Shown: positions 8,180 to 17,444, counted from the first letter of the stretch. The stretch is 64,000 bases of DNA from Nitrospinota bacterium (GCA_022562795.1 JADFOP010000003.1:25197-89196); one strand, 5' to 3'. Numbers and translations are program-made. Notes: generated by a model not told the origin, from the letters alone.

Positions 8180-8215
8180 TCGTGCCACCGCCTCTCTTAG
8201 GTCCAAGCAATGTTT

Positions 8216-9025
8216 TTACCTCTCGCCGCCACTTAACGAGACGGCGATACCATAACCCAACCGGCGGGAGAGCTCGTCCCCAGCATCCTTCATGATGCCT
8301 ATGAGCTCAGTTTCAATCCTCTCGTCAGGCATCCGGGACGAGGGTCCGGCGATGCTGATGCCCGCCACCACCTGCTGGGTGTAGTCTCTGATGGGTACCG
8401 CTACACAACTCACGTTGTTTTCAAATTCCTCTCTGTCTACAGCGCACCCCTGCTCTGCCACATCCTTTAGATGGGCTTTTAAGGCTCCCATGTCCGTAAT
8501 TGTGGTTTCCGTGTAGGGATGCAATGGTTCGTCGCCATACAGCTCTTCGAACTTCTCCGGCTCCTGGTAGGCAAGCTGGGCTTTTCCGACGGCGGTACAA
8601 TATGCCTTGAGGCGCCGCCCGATTCGTGGAGCAATACGGACGGCCTGTGTGGTTTCGACCCCGTCGAGGTAGACCACATCGCCGTTCTGCAAGAGCGCCA
8701 GGTATGCAGATTCGTTACAGGCGGCAACGATTTTCTCCAATATGGGCCGGGCCTCTTGAATAAGCTTGAGATGGGCAACGAAGTTCTGACCAAGCTCAAA
8801 AATCCTCAATCCCAGGCGATAGTTTCCCGTCAGTTTATTCTGCTCTACGTAACCTTTGGCCTCCAGGGTCCCTAGCAGCCGTAATATATTGTTTTTGTTA
8901 AGACCCTGACGCTTAGCAAGCTCTGTAACTCCTAGCTCGTCATCGGGACCAGCCAGGTTTTCCAAAATATCCAGAGCGTTGTTGACGGACTGGACGACAT
9001 ACCGGCTCCTTTCCCGTTTGACCAT
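8216..9025 (-). CDS. IclR-family transcriptional regulator
   Basis: A 269-residue regulator with an N-terminal winged helix-turn-helix (ALDILENLAG, then LGVTELAKRQGLNKNNILRL, about 17-50) and a C-terminal IclR ligand-binding domain (about 85-255, with AYCTAVGKAQLA, the acidic Glu/Asp loop and CVAVPIRDY). The family senses small aromatic or organic acids and controls adjacent catabolic operons. It lies directly upstream of the CoA-transferases on the same strand, behind a consensus promoter, and is their most likely regulator. The ribosome-binding site is weak. Confidence 0.9.
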   Translation of the reverse strand: MVKRERSRYVVQSVNNALDILENLAGPDDELGVTELAKRQGLNKNNILRLLGTLEAKGYVEQNKLTGNYRLGLRIFELGQNFVAHLKLIQEARPILEKIVAACNESAYLALLQNGDVVYLDGVETTQAVRIAPRIGRRLKAYCTAVGKAQLAYQEPEKFEELYGDEPLHPYTETTITDMGALKAHLKDVAEQGCAVDREEFENNVSCVAVPIRDYTQQVVAGISIAGPSSRMPDERIETELIGIMKDAGDELSRRLGYGIAVSLSGGER

Positions 9026-9506
9026 TATGATTCAGTCCTACGACGAACCGGGAACGCCGTCAACACGATATAGACTCTCCAGACCTTGCTTGGCCTGGAA
9101 ACGTCGGCTGAGGAAAATCTGTGGTAATTCAGTGAATGGTGCGCATGCTGCTAGTGCTTGTAACGTAGATTATAAAAACCCTGTGGCCTTTGTCAAGCGA
9201 AAAATGCAAAAGGACTGCATTATTTTAAACGTCTTTTGGTTTTTCTGGCTGGGAGAATCGAGGCCTCCGTCGCCCTCCTCGCTTAGGGCCTTAGATATGT
9301 GTGATTTACGGCGAATATGGTCGGTGGATAGGCCCCACCATTTCGTTATGGGATGTCTTAAATGGCTCTCGGAATCCCTACGTGGAGCAGGGATGAACCC
9401 CTCCTCAGGGCTCTTTTAAGATGCTGTTTTAAACCCTATCGTAATGGAATCCGTTTCGCGGGGTCCTGTGACAGGAGGGCTGTGGATTAGTTTTCCACAT
9501 CTTGGG
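9026..9506. other. intergenic region upstream of the IclR gene
   Basis: About 480 bp between larC and the IclR gene. It holds the consensus promoter at 9169-9196 on the minus strand. Otherwise I see no gene, only short unconvincing open frames and no clear terminator for larC. Confidence 0.6.
9169..9196 (-). promoter_or_regulatory. consensus sigma-70 promoter for the IclR gene
   Basis: On the minus strand TTGACA (9191-9196) and TATAAT (9169-9174) are both perfect, with a 16-bp spacer. The predicted transcript starts near 9162, leaving a leader of about 137 nt before the IclR ATG. Confidence 0.85.
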
Positions 9507-10700
9507 TTACTTTTTCCGCGATTTTCCGAATACGGTATTCCAGGCCTCCGTTTCGGCGACGCGCTGGACGGTTCGTAGGGCTAGGTCCTTGTCTTCCGCA
9601 ATCCGGCGGCAATCCTCGTATTCCGGCGCCACATTTAGGAGGCGGCCGGCCCGCCGTCCGACTTTGACGGCCACCGGCCCCCAGGGGGTCTCGACCGTGA
9701 GAAGCTCTCGATCCAACACGATCCGCCTGGTTGTGGTCCGACGGATGCCGAACGTTGTGGTCTCGGCAAAAAGGACGTCGGTGACCGCCTCGGCTGCCTC
9801 CGGCGGGGTGACGGCCGTCAGGGCCACTCCCGGGCGGTTCTTCTTCATCTGAATGGGCGTTAAGCCCACATCGAGCGCCCCGGCGGCGAAGCACCGGTTC
9901 ATGAGGTGGTCGAACACCTCGGGGGAGCAGTCGTCGATGTGAGTTTCCAACACAACGACCGTCTCGCCGGCGGCAAGCGGGTCGCGTTCTCCGAGAATTA
10001 TACGAAGGGCGTTTGGCCGCTCGGCCACATCGGCCTGGCCTGCGCCGTAGCCCACGGCCTGCGGCACCATAGGGGGCATGAGGCCGGATGAGGAGGCGAG
10101 CGTTGTGAGCAGGGCGGCGCCGGTTGGGGTGGCCAGCTCGAGGGGCGGCCCCTCGGCGTAACAAGAAAATCCGGCAAGGAGCTCTATTGTGGCGGGTCCG
10201 GGGACGGGCAAGGTGCCGTGGGCGGCCTTAACTGTGCCGCTGCCGGTGTTTACCGGCGAGGCGATAATCTCATCAACACCTAACCGGTGGAAGCCTGCGA
10301 CGGTGCCGACCACGTCTACGATCGCGTCAATGGCCCCAACCTCGTGGAAGCGGACCTCATCCACCGGGCAGCGATGGACTCGGGCTTCGGCTTCAGCCAG
10401 GCGGGTGAAGACGTGGGCCGCTCCCGCCCGGACCTCCTCGGGGAGGTCGGCCCCATCGACAATGGACAAAATGTCAGACAAGCGGCGGTGAGACTGCTCG
10501 TCGGCGGTAATTTCCACTGTGGCCAAGGTGCAGCCTATTCCGCAACGCTCGACCTCGGTCACCTCCAGACGCCATCCGCCCACGCCCAAGGTCTCGAGGT
10601 CGGCCCGGAGCGTATCCGCTGGCAGGCCCGCATCGAGAAGGGCTCCGAGGAACATGTCCCCGGCCACCCCGCTGAAACAGTCGCAGTAGGCGATAGTCAC
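9507..10700 (-). CDS. larC: LarC, nickel insertion for the nickel-pincer cofactor
   Basis: A 397-residue LarC-type protein with the conserved N-terminus CDCFSGVAGDMFLGALLDAG. LarC is the CTP-dependent cyclometallase that inserts Ni into the pyridinium-dithiocarboxylate cofactor of lactate racemase and related enzymes. In Lactobacillus plantarum larC is split and joined by frameshifting; here it is one frame. The GTG start overlaps the larB stop by 4 bp, so translation is probably coupled. LarE and a LarA-type apoenzyme are not in the window. Confidence 0.9.
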   Translation of the reverse strand: MTIAYCDCFSGVAGDMFLGALLDAGLPADTLRADLETLGVGGWRLEVTEVERCGIGCTLATVEITADEQSHRRLSDILSIVDGADLPEEVRAGAAHVFTRLAEAEARVHRCPVDEVRFHEVGAIDAIVDVVGTVAGFHRLGVDEIIASPVNTGSGTVKAAHGTLPVPGPATIELLAGFSCYAEGPPLELATPTGAALLTTLASSSGLMPPMVPQAVGYGAGQADVAERPNALRIILGERDPLAAGETVVVLETHIDDCSPEVFDHLMNRCFAAGALDVGLTPIQMKKNRPGVALTAVTPPEAAEAVTDVLFAETTTFGIRRTTTRRIVLDRELLTVETPWGPVAVKVGRRAGRLLNVAPEYEDCRRIAEDKDLALRTVQRVAETEAWNTVFGKSRKK

Positions 10701-11476
10701 TCGTCTCCCCCCGAATGCTGTGGCTTTTCTCCCAAGCGGTTTATTGAGTGGGCCATAGTCCCGGCGCCGAAACCGTTATCGATGTTAACTACGGCGACCC
10801 CCGGCGCGCAGGTATTGAGCATGGTGAGCAGGGCAGCCAGGCCACCGAAGCTCGCCCCATAACCGACCGAGGTCGGCACAGCGATGACCGGCGCATCAAC
10901 CAGGCCCCCGATGACGCTAGGCAGCGCGCCGTCCATTCCGGCCACTACGACGATGACTCGGGCCTCATCAAGGCTCTCCCGCGCATCCAGGAGTCGGTGA
11001 ATCCCCGCCACACCGACGTCGTAGAGACGCTCTGTCCGGCTGCCCAAAACTTGTGCAGTTACTGCGGCTTCCTCTGCCACGGGAATATCCGAGGTGCCGG
11101 CGGTAACGACGAGGACTTTCCCGAGGGTGGGAACCACCGCCTCTCGTTGGATGACGACGGTACGGGCCAGCGAATTGTGCTCTGCACAAGTGTCCATGGC
11201 TTTCAGGCGTTCGGCCAGGGTTTCATCCACCCTCGTGGCCAGCACCGTTGAGCCCCCTGCGAGGAGAGAGGCCACGATAGCCTCCACATCCTCGGGCCTC
11301 TTGCCCTCGCAGTAGACCACCTCCGGGGAGCCGGTCCTCAAGGGCCGATGATGGTCGATTCGGGCGAAGCCGAGGTTCTCGAAGGGGAGGTTCCGGAGGG
11401 TTTCCACCGCTTCCTCAGGGCTCATCGCGCCCTGAGCCACGGCCTGGAGCATCTCCCTGAGCCGGGTTGGGTCCAT
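10697..11476 (-). CDS. larB: LarB, pyridinium biscarboxylic acid mononucleotide synthase
   Basis: A 259-residue LarB-like carboxylase/hydrolase that converts nicotinate adenine dinucleotide to the biscarboxylated pyridinium mononucleotide, the first step of nickel-pincer cofactor synthesis. The C-terminal half is PurE-like (VVVVAGMDGALPSVIGGL, then VGYGASFGGLAALL), and the N-terminus has the LarB signature GFARIDHHR. I chose the ATG that gives MDPTRLREM because GGAGG lies 5 bp upstream, while the earlier GTG abuts it. It lies between gpsA (14 bp) and larC (4-bp overlap). Confidence 0.9.
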   Translation of the reverse strand: MDPTRLREMLQAVAQGAMSPEEAVETLRNLPFENLGFARIDHHRPLRTGSPEVVYCEGKRPEDVEAIVASLLAGGSTVLATRVDETLAERLKAMDTCAEHNSLARTVVIQREAVVPTLGKVLVVTAGTSDIPVAEEAAVTAQVLGSRTERLYDVGVAGIHRLLDARESLDEARVIVVVAGMDGALPSVIGGLVDAPVIAVPTSVGYGASFGGLAALLTMLNTCAPGVAVVNIDNGFGAGTMAHSINRLGEKPQHSGGDE

Positions 11477-11490
11477 CGCCACCTCCGCTC

Positions 11491-12495
11491 TTAGTCCGTT
11501 TCCACTTTCGGGTCACGGGCCATGAGCTTCTCCACGGCGACTAAAGGAGCTTTTTCCCGATAGAGTATGGCCGCGACTTGTTCGGCTATCGGAAGCTCGA
11601 CCGCGTATTTCGCTCCCAGAGCCACGATAGCGGGGGTGGTTTTCACGCCCTCGGCGACCTCGTCGGTCTCCTTAAGGATGGCCTCGAGGGACATTCCCTG
11701 CCCGATCTTCAAGCCCACCGAGCGGTTGCGCGACAGAGCCCCCGTGCAGGTCAGGACCAGATCCCCAAGGCCCGCCAGCCCGGCGAAGGTCTCGGCGTCG
11801 CCCCCCATGGCGACACCGAGACGGGACATCTCGGCCAGGCCTCGAGCAATGAGAGCCGACCTCGCATTGAAGCCCAGCTCCAAACCGTCGGAAACCCCAC
11901 AGGCGATGGCCACAACGTTCTTATGCGCTCCGGCGAGCTCCACCCCCAGGATGTCTCGGTTCGTGTAGACTCGGAAGTATGAGGTGTTGAAGAGGGCCTG
12001 GACGGCCGAGGCGGCCTCGGCGTCTGCGCTCGCCGCCACAAGGGCCGTTGGCAGCTTGCCGGCCACCTCCTTGGCAAAGCTCGGACCCGATAGAGCCACT
12101 ATGGCCCGTCGTTTTCCGGAGGGGATCTCCTCGGTCATAATTCCGCCGACAGTCTGGAGGCTATCCTGTTCGATCCCCTTGGAGGCGGTGATGAGCAGGG
12201 TTGATGGGGGTAAGTGAGGCTCAAGAGCCCTAAGGACGGCCCGCGCCCCGAAGGTGGGAACGACCGAGAGCACCGTCGTTGCAGAGCCTGCGAGCGAAAG
12301 GTCGTTGGTCGGGGTAAGGGACTCCGGCAGGGGGTAACCTGGTAAAAACCAACGGTTTTCCCGATCCCGGGCCATCTCCTCGGCAAGTTCAGGCTCACGC
12401 ACCCATAGGGTCACGGCGCGGCCCAGCTCGGCAAGGTGGATTGCCAGGGTCGTGCCCCAACTACCGGCTCCAACGACGGCGATGGGCTCAGTCAC
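11491..12495 (-). CDS. gpsA: glycerol-3-phosphate dehydrogenase [NAD(P)+]
   Basis: A 334-residue cytosolic enzyme that reduces dihydroxyacetone phosphate to sn-glycerol-3-phosphate for phospholipid synthesis. The N-terminal Rossmann motif GAGSWGTTLAIHLAELG, the catalytic-lysine region ELAGAHKNVVAIACG and GLGDLVLTC are clear. The length is normal for the family. GTG start. It sits in a minus-strand run between rtcB (26 bp) and larB, probably one transcript without an obvious functional link. Confidence 0.95.
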   Translation of the reverse strand: MTEPIAVVGAGSWGTTLAIHLAELGRAVTLWVREPELAEEMARDRENRWFLPGYPLPESLTPTNDLSLAGSATTVLSVVPTFGARAVLRALEPHLPPSTLLITASKGIEQDSLQTVGGIMTEEIPSGKRRAIVALSGPSFAKEVAGKLPTALVAASADAEAASAVQALFNTSYFRVYTNRDILGVELAGAHKNVVAIACGVSDGLELGFNARSALIARGLAEMSRLGVAMGGDAETFAGLAGLGDLVLTCTGALSRNRSVGLKIGQGMSLEAILKETDEVAEGVKTTPAIVALGAKYAVELPIAEQVAAILYREKAPLVAVEKLMARDPKVETD

Positions 12496-12521
12496 GGGCT
12501 GAACACCCCCAGTACCGGCAC

Positions 12522-13991
12522 TTAGCCCTTGACCACCCCCAAGGGCCGAACTTTGGCAACCGTAGTGGCGATACCCGCCCCTTGGACCACCCGAACCACA
12601 TCGCTCACGTCCTTGTAGGCCTCCGAGATCTCCTCCACAACGGTGCGGCGGCCCGCGGCTCGAAGAATAATGCCCTTATCCTCCATCTCACGGAAGATTG
12701 ACCGGCCCTTGGCCAGCCGGGTTGCCGCTTTGCGGCTCATGAGACGCCCGGCGCCGTGGCACGAGGAACCCCAGGTCTCTTCCATAGCCTCGGGGGTGCC
12801 GACAAGGATGAAGCTGTATCGGCCCATATCACCGGGAATTAGGACGGGCTGGCCCACATGCCGGTAGGCCTCGGGTACCTCGGGGTGGCCCTTGGGGAAC
12901 GCCCGCGTCGCCCCTTTGCGGTGGACCATGAGGGGGCGCTTCCGGCCCTCGTGCGTGTGCTCCTCGAGCTTGACGATGTTATGAGCCACATCGTAGAGGA
13001 GCTTCATGCCGAGGTCTCGCGGCCCCATGCCGAGGGCCTTCTCGAAGGCCTCCCGTGCCCAATGAGTCATTGCCTGGCGGTTGGCCCAGGCGTAATTGGC
13101 CGCCCCAACCATTGCCCCCAGGTAGTCCTGGCCCTCAGGGCTGGAGTACGGCGCGCAGGCGAGTTGCTTATCGGGCAGTTGGATGTCGTACTTTCGAAGC
13201 GCATGCTCCATAACCACCAGATAGTCGGTGCAGACTTGGTGGCCGAAGCCCCTGGAGCCGGAATGAATCATGAGTGTAATCTGGCCTTTCCATAGGCCGA
13301 AGGCCTTAGCCACGTCCGCCTCATAAATCTCATCGACGACTTGCACCTCGGCGAAGTGGTTGCCACTGCCGAGCGTTCCGAGCTGCTTTCGGCCCCTGTC
13401 GAAGGCCTTCTTCGAGATGGCGTCAGGATCGGCCCCCTCCATCGCGCCGCCGCTTTCGGTGTGGTCCAGGTCTTCCGTCGTCCCGAATCCTTGCTCGACC
13501 GCCCAGCGTGAGCCTTTCGTTACTACCTTCTTAGCGTCGCTTTGCGAAAGGGTGATTTTACCTTTCGAGCCAAGGCCGCTTGGCAGCGCGTGGAAGAGGC
13601 TTTCGATTAAGGGGCGCATATGCTCTTGGACATCTTCTTGTTTGAGATTGGTCGTCAGGAGGCGTACTCCGCAGTTGATGTCGAAACCCACGCCGCCCGG
13701 GGTAATTACCCCGTCGGCGTCAGGGTCGGTCGCTATAACACCCCCTATAGGCAACCCATAGCCAAAGTGAATATCTGGCATGGCAAGGGAGCGGCCGACG
13801 ATCCCCGGCAGAGTGGCGGCGTTTGCCACCTGTTCTACGCAGTCGTCCTTTTCAATGTCGGCCATGAGCTTGTCGTCGGCGTAGATGAGACCGGGGACCC
13901 TCATGCCCTCCTTGTAGTCTATTGGGACCTCCCAACGGTAGGGGTCCAATCGTTTCAAAGGCTTCTTAGTACCTCTATCTTCCATTTTCAT
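12522..13991 (-). CDS. rtcB: RtcB, GTP-dependent tRNA-splicing/RNA-repair ligase
   Basis: A 489-residue RNA ligase joining 2',3'-cyclic phosphate or 3'-phosphate ends to 5'-OH ends. Metal-binding Cys107 lies in VGFDINCGVRLL. HFAEV and MIHSGSRGFGH supply further ligand histidines, and the guanylated His lies in SSCHGAGRLMSRK. GGAGG is 9 bp before the ATG. It follows the archease gene directly, the usual functional pair, and matches archaeal/bacterial RtcB in length. Confidence 0.95.
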   Translation of the reverse strand: MKMEDRGTKKPLKRLDPYRWEVPIDYKEGMRVPGLIYADDKLMADIEKDDCVEQVANAATLPGIVGRSLAMPDIHFGYGLPIGGVIATDPDADGVITPGGVGFDINCGVRLLTTNLKQEDVQEHMRPLIESLFHALPSGLGSKGKITLSQSDAKKVVTKGSRWAVEQGFGTTEDLDHTESGGAMEGADPDAISKKAFDRGRKQLGTLGSGNHFAEVQVVDEIYEADVAKAFGLWKGQITLMIHSGSRGFGHQVCTDYLVVMEHALRKYDIQLPDKQLACAPYSSPEGQDYLGAMVGAANYAWANRQAMTHWAREAFEKALGMGPRDLGMKLLYDVAHNIVKLEEHTHEGRKRPLMVHRKGATRAFPKGHPEVPEAYRHVGQPVLIPGDMGRYSFILVGTPEAMEETWGSSCHGAGRLMSRKAATRLAKGRSIFREMEDKGIILRAAGRRTVVEEISEAYKDVSDVVRVVQGAGIATTVAKVRPLGVVKG

Positions 13992-14050
13992 GAGGTAGGA
14001 CCTCCGCTAAAATGCAGCCTTTTTGCGTTTTCACCTCGCCCCGGCGGCCT

Positions 14051-14473
14051 TCAAACGTCGACTATGACGTAGGCTTCCCACCCTGAGGGACCCTCGACCA
14101 CCCGTGCCAGGTGATAGGTCGCCGCCTTAAGCTCGGTCCCCAGCGTGTGGCGGTCTTCGTCTATTGGCTCTCCCCACGCAGTGGCCTCAATTCTGGAGGG
14201 GTCGAAGGCCGTAATCTCAAACCGCCGAAAGAGAACGTCGTGGACATCGTGAAGGTAGATGAGCTCGTTCAACCATGAGACGAGCAGCCCTTCAAGGCTA
14301 ATGCCCTCACACACGACCGAAAAGGGTTGGGTCGGCTCTATCGCCTCAAGATCGGTGACGAGGCTAAAGAGCCCCTCAGCTGCGTGGATGAATGCTTCCT
14401 CGCAAGTGGCCCCTGTAGCCAGCACCCCCACATCGGCCGTCGTGCCAATAATCTCAAACGGTCGGTCGGCCAT
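14051..14473 (-). CDS. archease, RtcB activator
   Basis: A 140-residue archease that accelerates RtcB guanylation and turnover. Typical features are the N-terminal TTADVGVLATGATCEEAFIHAAEGLFSLV region, a conserved acidic site, and the central WLNELIYLHDV motif. It lies 59 bp upstream of rtcB on the same strand and downstream of a TonB-like gene. Confidence 0.92.
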   Translation of the reverse strand: MADRPFEIIGTTADVGVLATGATCEEAFIHAAEGLFSLVTDLEAIEPTQPFSVVCEGISLEGLLVSWLNELIYLHDVHDVLFRRFEITAFDPSRIEATAWGEPIDEDRHTLGTELKAATYHLARVVEGPSGWEAYVIVDV

Positions 14474-14522
14474 GGATGTACCTATAAGATAAAGGCGTTT
14501 GCTACGCTCTTCAAGATTAAAG

Positions 14523-15383
14523 TTAGCGTAGGGCGCTCAGCGAGGGCATGTAGCTGAAGACGGCGTTAATCTGGAGCCGTCTCTTTGTAATCCGCCTCGG
14601 GAAGGGATTATAAGGGTTAGCCATCTTGACGGCCCGAACGGCCTCATCATCCAAGAGGCGAGACCCGCTGGAACGCAACAGACGCACATCTTCGAGTCGT
14701 CCGTCATGCAGAATGGTAAAACGGAGCATAAGTTCACCAAAGATTCCCGTCCTGGCGGCCTCCTCAGGATAGTTCCAGACGAGCTCGATCTGTCGTTTGA
14801 TAGTGGCGAAGTAGGATATGTAACGGAAATCCCGGGTATCGAGACTCACCACCTCCGCTTCTTCGGCATTCAGGTCGAGGCTGGCGTACCGCTCGAGGTC
14901 GGCCCCGCTCAACAGGGGTAGTTTTCTAAGCTTTGGCACCCCTTGTGGCAAAATTCTCGGCCGCTCGGAGAGCCTTGCCGTCAGCGCCTCTTTCGGTTTT
15001 GGCGGTTCAAGCTTCTGCTTGACGGGCTTCGGGAGGGGCTTCTCAAGCGGAGGGACAATGGGCCGGGTGGGTTTTATTGCCTTGGCCATAATTCGAACCT
15101 TTGGATGCTTTGGCTCACGAACACGTTCCAATACTTTTGGCCCCTTGGCCCGTCGGTCGGCGTTGCTGAGGGCCGCCGTTTTCGTCTTGATGGGGGTTTG
15201 CTCCTTCTTGGGTTTCGGCAGATCGGTGATAATTCGGACCATGACCGGAACATTGGGCTTCATTACGTTTGACGACAGCGACGGGTAGAAGGCAAGGAAG
15301 AAAATGGTGTGAGCCAGGAGAGAAACCAGTATAAAGCGTGGGCCGTGGAGCCCCTGGCGTGGAATACTTTCAAGATTGATCAT
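14523..15383 (-). CDS. TonB-family energy-transducer protein
   Basis: A 287-residue protein: short cytoplasmic N-terminus, one membrane anchor (FILVSLLAHTIFFLAFYP, about 13-30), a Lys/Pro-rich periplasmic linker (about 45-175) and a C-terminal TonB domain (about 185-287, with ELMLRFTILHDGRL and AVKMANPYNPFP). It should couple inner-membrane proton motive force to an outer-membrane receptor. The longer frame back to 15542 is rejected because a good promoter lies inside it at 15453-15481. No exbBD adjoins it, so it may use the pair at 37.3-38.4 kb. First gene of the run leading into archease and rtcB. Confidence 0.85.
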   Translation of the reverse strand: MINLESIPRQGLHGPRFILVSLLAHTIFFLAFYPSLSSNVMKPNVPVMVRIITDLPKPKKEQTPIKTKTAALSNADRRAKGPKVLERVREPKHPKVRIMAKAIKPTRPIVPPLEKPLPKPVKQKLEPPKPKEALTARLSERPRILPQGVPKLRKLPLLSGADLERYASLDLNAEEAEVVSLDTRDFRYISYFATIKRQIELVWNYPEEAARTGIFGELMLRFTILHDGRLEDVRLLRSSGSRLLDDEAVRAVKMANPYNPFPRRITKRRLQINAVFSYMPSLSALR

Positions 15384-15452
15384 CGGTTTCGAATACCCTG
15401 TGGGGGGTTGTAAGCCTCGGGAGGGGCAGGCCAGGCGACTCGTCGAAGAGAT

Positions 15453-15481
15453 ATCATACCATTTCGCTTGACGCGCATCAA
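15453..15481 (-). promoter_or_regulatory. sigma-70-type promoter for the tonB-like operon
   Basis: On the minus strand TTGATG (15476-15481) is followed after 17 bp by TATGAT (15453-15458). It lies about 70 bp upstream of the chosen TonB start and supports that start. Confidence 0.65.
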
Positions 15482-15832
15482 GAAAAAATACCTCTGGCAA
15501 ATATTGATGCTGAGTTTTAAATAACTGGATGTAACTGCTCAATTAAGCAATGAAAACAAACCTACGCCTCCATCCTTTTCCCACTTTGAAAAAGAAGATT
15601 GGTGAAGGGCGCCGGTTCGGCCGGTCGGACCGAGGATCTTCCAACCCTGCTGCCTATTCCTTGAGCAATCTGGATCACCGGGCTGCCTCACTGTAACCCT
15701 TTAGAATCCCGCCATTTATATACTTCCCCTCAGCTACCCTGCCCCACTGGGTAGCATCCATAGCCCCAGCAGAGGAAGATATGGGCGCCCGAAGTTTTTC
15801 ATTATCAAGCCATTAGAGGTCCTTCAGCCCTT

Positions 15833-15848
15833 TGGTATCACTCTTGCT
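15833..15848 (+). promoter_or_regulatory. sigma-54 (-24/-12) promoter for amtB
   Basis: TGGTATCACTCTTGCT fits the consensus TGGCAC-N5-TTGCW, with the invariant GG-N10-GC spacing. It lies 68 bp upstream of the amtB ATG, indicating nitrogen-regulated, activator-dependent transcription. Confidence 0.8.
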
Positions 15849-15916
15849 GTAACGGATGATGTCAGTTGGGAGTCTTGGAGTGCAACATTAACCATTCAAC
15901 TTGCGGGAGAACCTCA

Positions 15917-17230
15917 ATGAGCCGTAGCAAACGCTGGTCATTAGTGAGTGCCCTGGTCACATACGCGATCGTAGCCCTGCCTGCCCTGGCACTGGCCGAT
16001 GAGGCTGCAAAACTCGATTCGGGCGACACCGCCTGGATGCTTACCTCTACCGCCCTGGTGTTATTCATGACCATTCCGGGCCTATCGCTGTTCTACGCCG
16101 GAATGGTGCGTTCCAAGAACGTGCTGTCAGTCTTAATGCAGTGTTTCACTATCACCGCACTGATGACGGTTTTGTGGACCGTCTACGGCTATAGCTTGGC
16201 ATTTACAGACGGCGGCGCCCTCAACGCCTTCATCGGTGGCCTTAGCAAGTTATTTCTGATTGGAGTGACGGTGGATGCCCTAAGCGGCACCATCCCCGAG
16301 AGCGTTTTTATGATCTTCCAGATGACCTTCGCGATCATCACCCCAGCGCTCATCGTGGGGGCTTTCGCCGAGCGCATGAAGTTTACCGCCATGATGCTTT
16401 TCATGGCGGCCTGGGTGACCATAGTCTACGCCCCGGTTTGTCACTGGGCGTGGGGTGGCGGATGGATGGGCAGTATAGGCGTCTTGGACTTTGCTGGCGG
16501 CACCGTGGTGCACATCAATGCCGGGGTCGCCGGCTTGGTCGCCGCCATCTTACTTGGCAAACGCAAGGGTTTTCCGGCCACGCCCATGCCGCCGCACAGC
16601 CTTCCGCTAACGGTAATCGGCGCGGGCATGCTCTGGGTCGGTTGGTTTGGGTTCAATGCCGGCAGTCAGCTGGCCGCGGACGGCACCGCTGGAATGGCTA
16701 TGGTGGTGACCCAGGTCGCTACAGCTACCGCCGCCCTGGCTTGGATGTTCATGGAGTGGTGCAGGCACGGCAAACCAACCGCCTTGGGTATCGTGACCGG
16801 CGCGGTTGGGGGCCTCGTTGCCATCACCCCCGCTTCCGGGTTCGTTGGACCAATTGGGGCCCTGGTCATCGGCGCGGCCTCCGGCGTTTTATGCTTCTTG
16901 GCCTCCACGACTCTCAAAAGCAAGATGGGTTATGACGACTCACTTGACGTCTTCGGTGTGCATGGAATCGGCGGAATCGTTGGAGCTCTTCTCACGGGCG
17001 TTTTCGTATCCTCCAGCTTTGGCGGGGCGGGCCTCAGCGAAGGAATGACCATGGTGGGCCAAGTGGGGATTCAGGTGCTCGGCGTTACCGGCACTATCGT
17101 TTACTGCGGTATCGCCAGTTACGCCATCCTCAAGGTGGTGGATGCCGTAGTGGGCCTTCGGGTCGATGAGGAGGAGGAAACCCTGGGGCTCGATCTTTCC
17201 CTGCACGACGAGCGTGGCTACAACCTGTGA
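15917..17230 (+). CDS. amtB: AmtB ammonium transporter
   Basis: A 437-residue inner-membrane ammonium channel with an N-terminal signal peptide (MSRSKRWSLV to ALALADEA) as in proteobacterial AmtB. About 11 membrane helices follow, with GLSLFYAGMVRSKN, the pore histidines in VVHINAGVAGLVAA and FGVHGIGGIVGALLTG, and the family motif AFAERMKF. The start at MSRSKR has GGGAGA upstream; the longer frame adds an unlikely non-hydrophobic stretch. It faces glnB-glnA, and PII (GlnB/GlnK) is the known partner that blocks the channel. It is controlled by the sigma-54 promoter just upstream. Confidence 0.95.
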   Translation: MSRSKRWSLVSALVTYAIVALPALALADEAAKLDSGDTAWMLTSTALVLFMTIPGLSLFYAGMVRSKNVLSVLMQCFTITALMTVLWTVYGYSLAFTDGGALNAFIGGLSKLFLIGVTVDALSGTIPESVFMIFQMTFAIITPALIVGAFAERMKFTAMMLFMAAWVTIVYAPVCHWAWGGGWMGSIGVLDFAGGTVVHINAGVAGLVAAILLGKRKGFPATPMPPHSLPLTVIGAGMLWVGWFGFNAGSQLAADGTAGMAMVVTQVATATAALAWMFMEWCRHGKPTALGIVTGAVGGLVAITPASGFVGPIGALVIGAASGVLCFLASTTLKSKMGYDDSLDVFGVHGIGGIVGALLTGVFVSSSFGGAGLSEGMTMVGQVGIQVLGVTGTIVYCGIASYAILKVVDAVVGLRVDEEEETLGLDLSLHDERGYNL

Positions 17231-17407
17231 TTGTCAGATCCGACTATACGCTTTCCAGTATGAGGGGTCCGGCCCTATAGCGGGCCGCACCCATCTTTCT
17301 TGCAGGCCCCGAGGTCGGCATCGTACCACGAAAACAGGCCACTCATTGGACCCTGTTCTCCCGCCCGCCACCTCGGGGCTTTCTACTGTTTGATCCACCT
17401 TACAAAT

Positions 17408-17444
17408 ACAAAAAGAAATACCCCGCACCGCTCGCGGTGCGGGG
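17408..17444 (-). terminator. Rho-independent terminator of glnA
   Basis: A perfect 10-bp stem (17421-17430 CCCCGCACCG with 17435-17444), a 4-nt loop and a T-rich tail on the minus strand (TATTTCTTTTTG), 24 bp past the glnA stop. On the plus strand no T-run follows, so it serves glnA and not amtB. Confidence 0.9.

Larger units (their letters stand above)
15384..15916. other. divergent intergenic region between tonB-like gene and amtB
   Basis: This 533-bp region holds a sigma-70-type promoter firing left (15453-15481) and a sigma-54 promoter firing right (15833-15848). Between about 15540 and 15780 I see no convincing gene or NtrC-like GCAC/GTGC dyad. Confidence 0.6.

Noticed and set aside
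8172-8187. TGGCACGACTC followed by ATACC on the minus strand, upstream of the CoA-transferase operon, resembling the glnB sigma-54 promoter
   Set aside because: The -24 half is identical to the real glnB promoter, but the -12 half lacks the required GC (ATAC instead of TTGC), so it is not a sigma-54 promoter; chance or decay.
15384-15542. N-terminal extension of the TonB-like gene back to 15542
   Set aside because: It would place the coding region across a good promoter (15453-15481) and puts the membrane helix far from the N-terminus.
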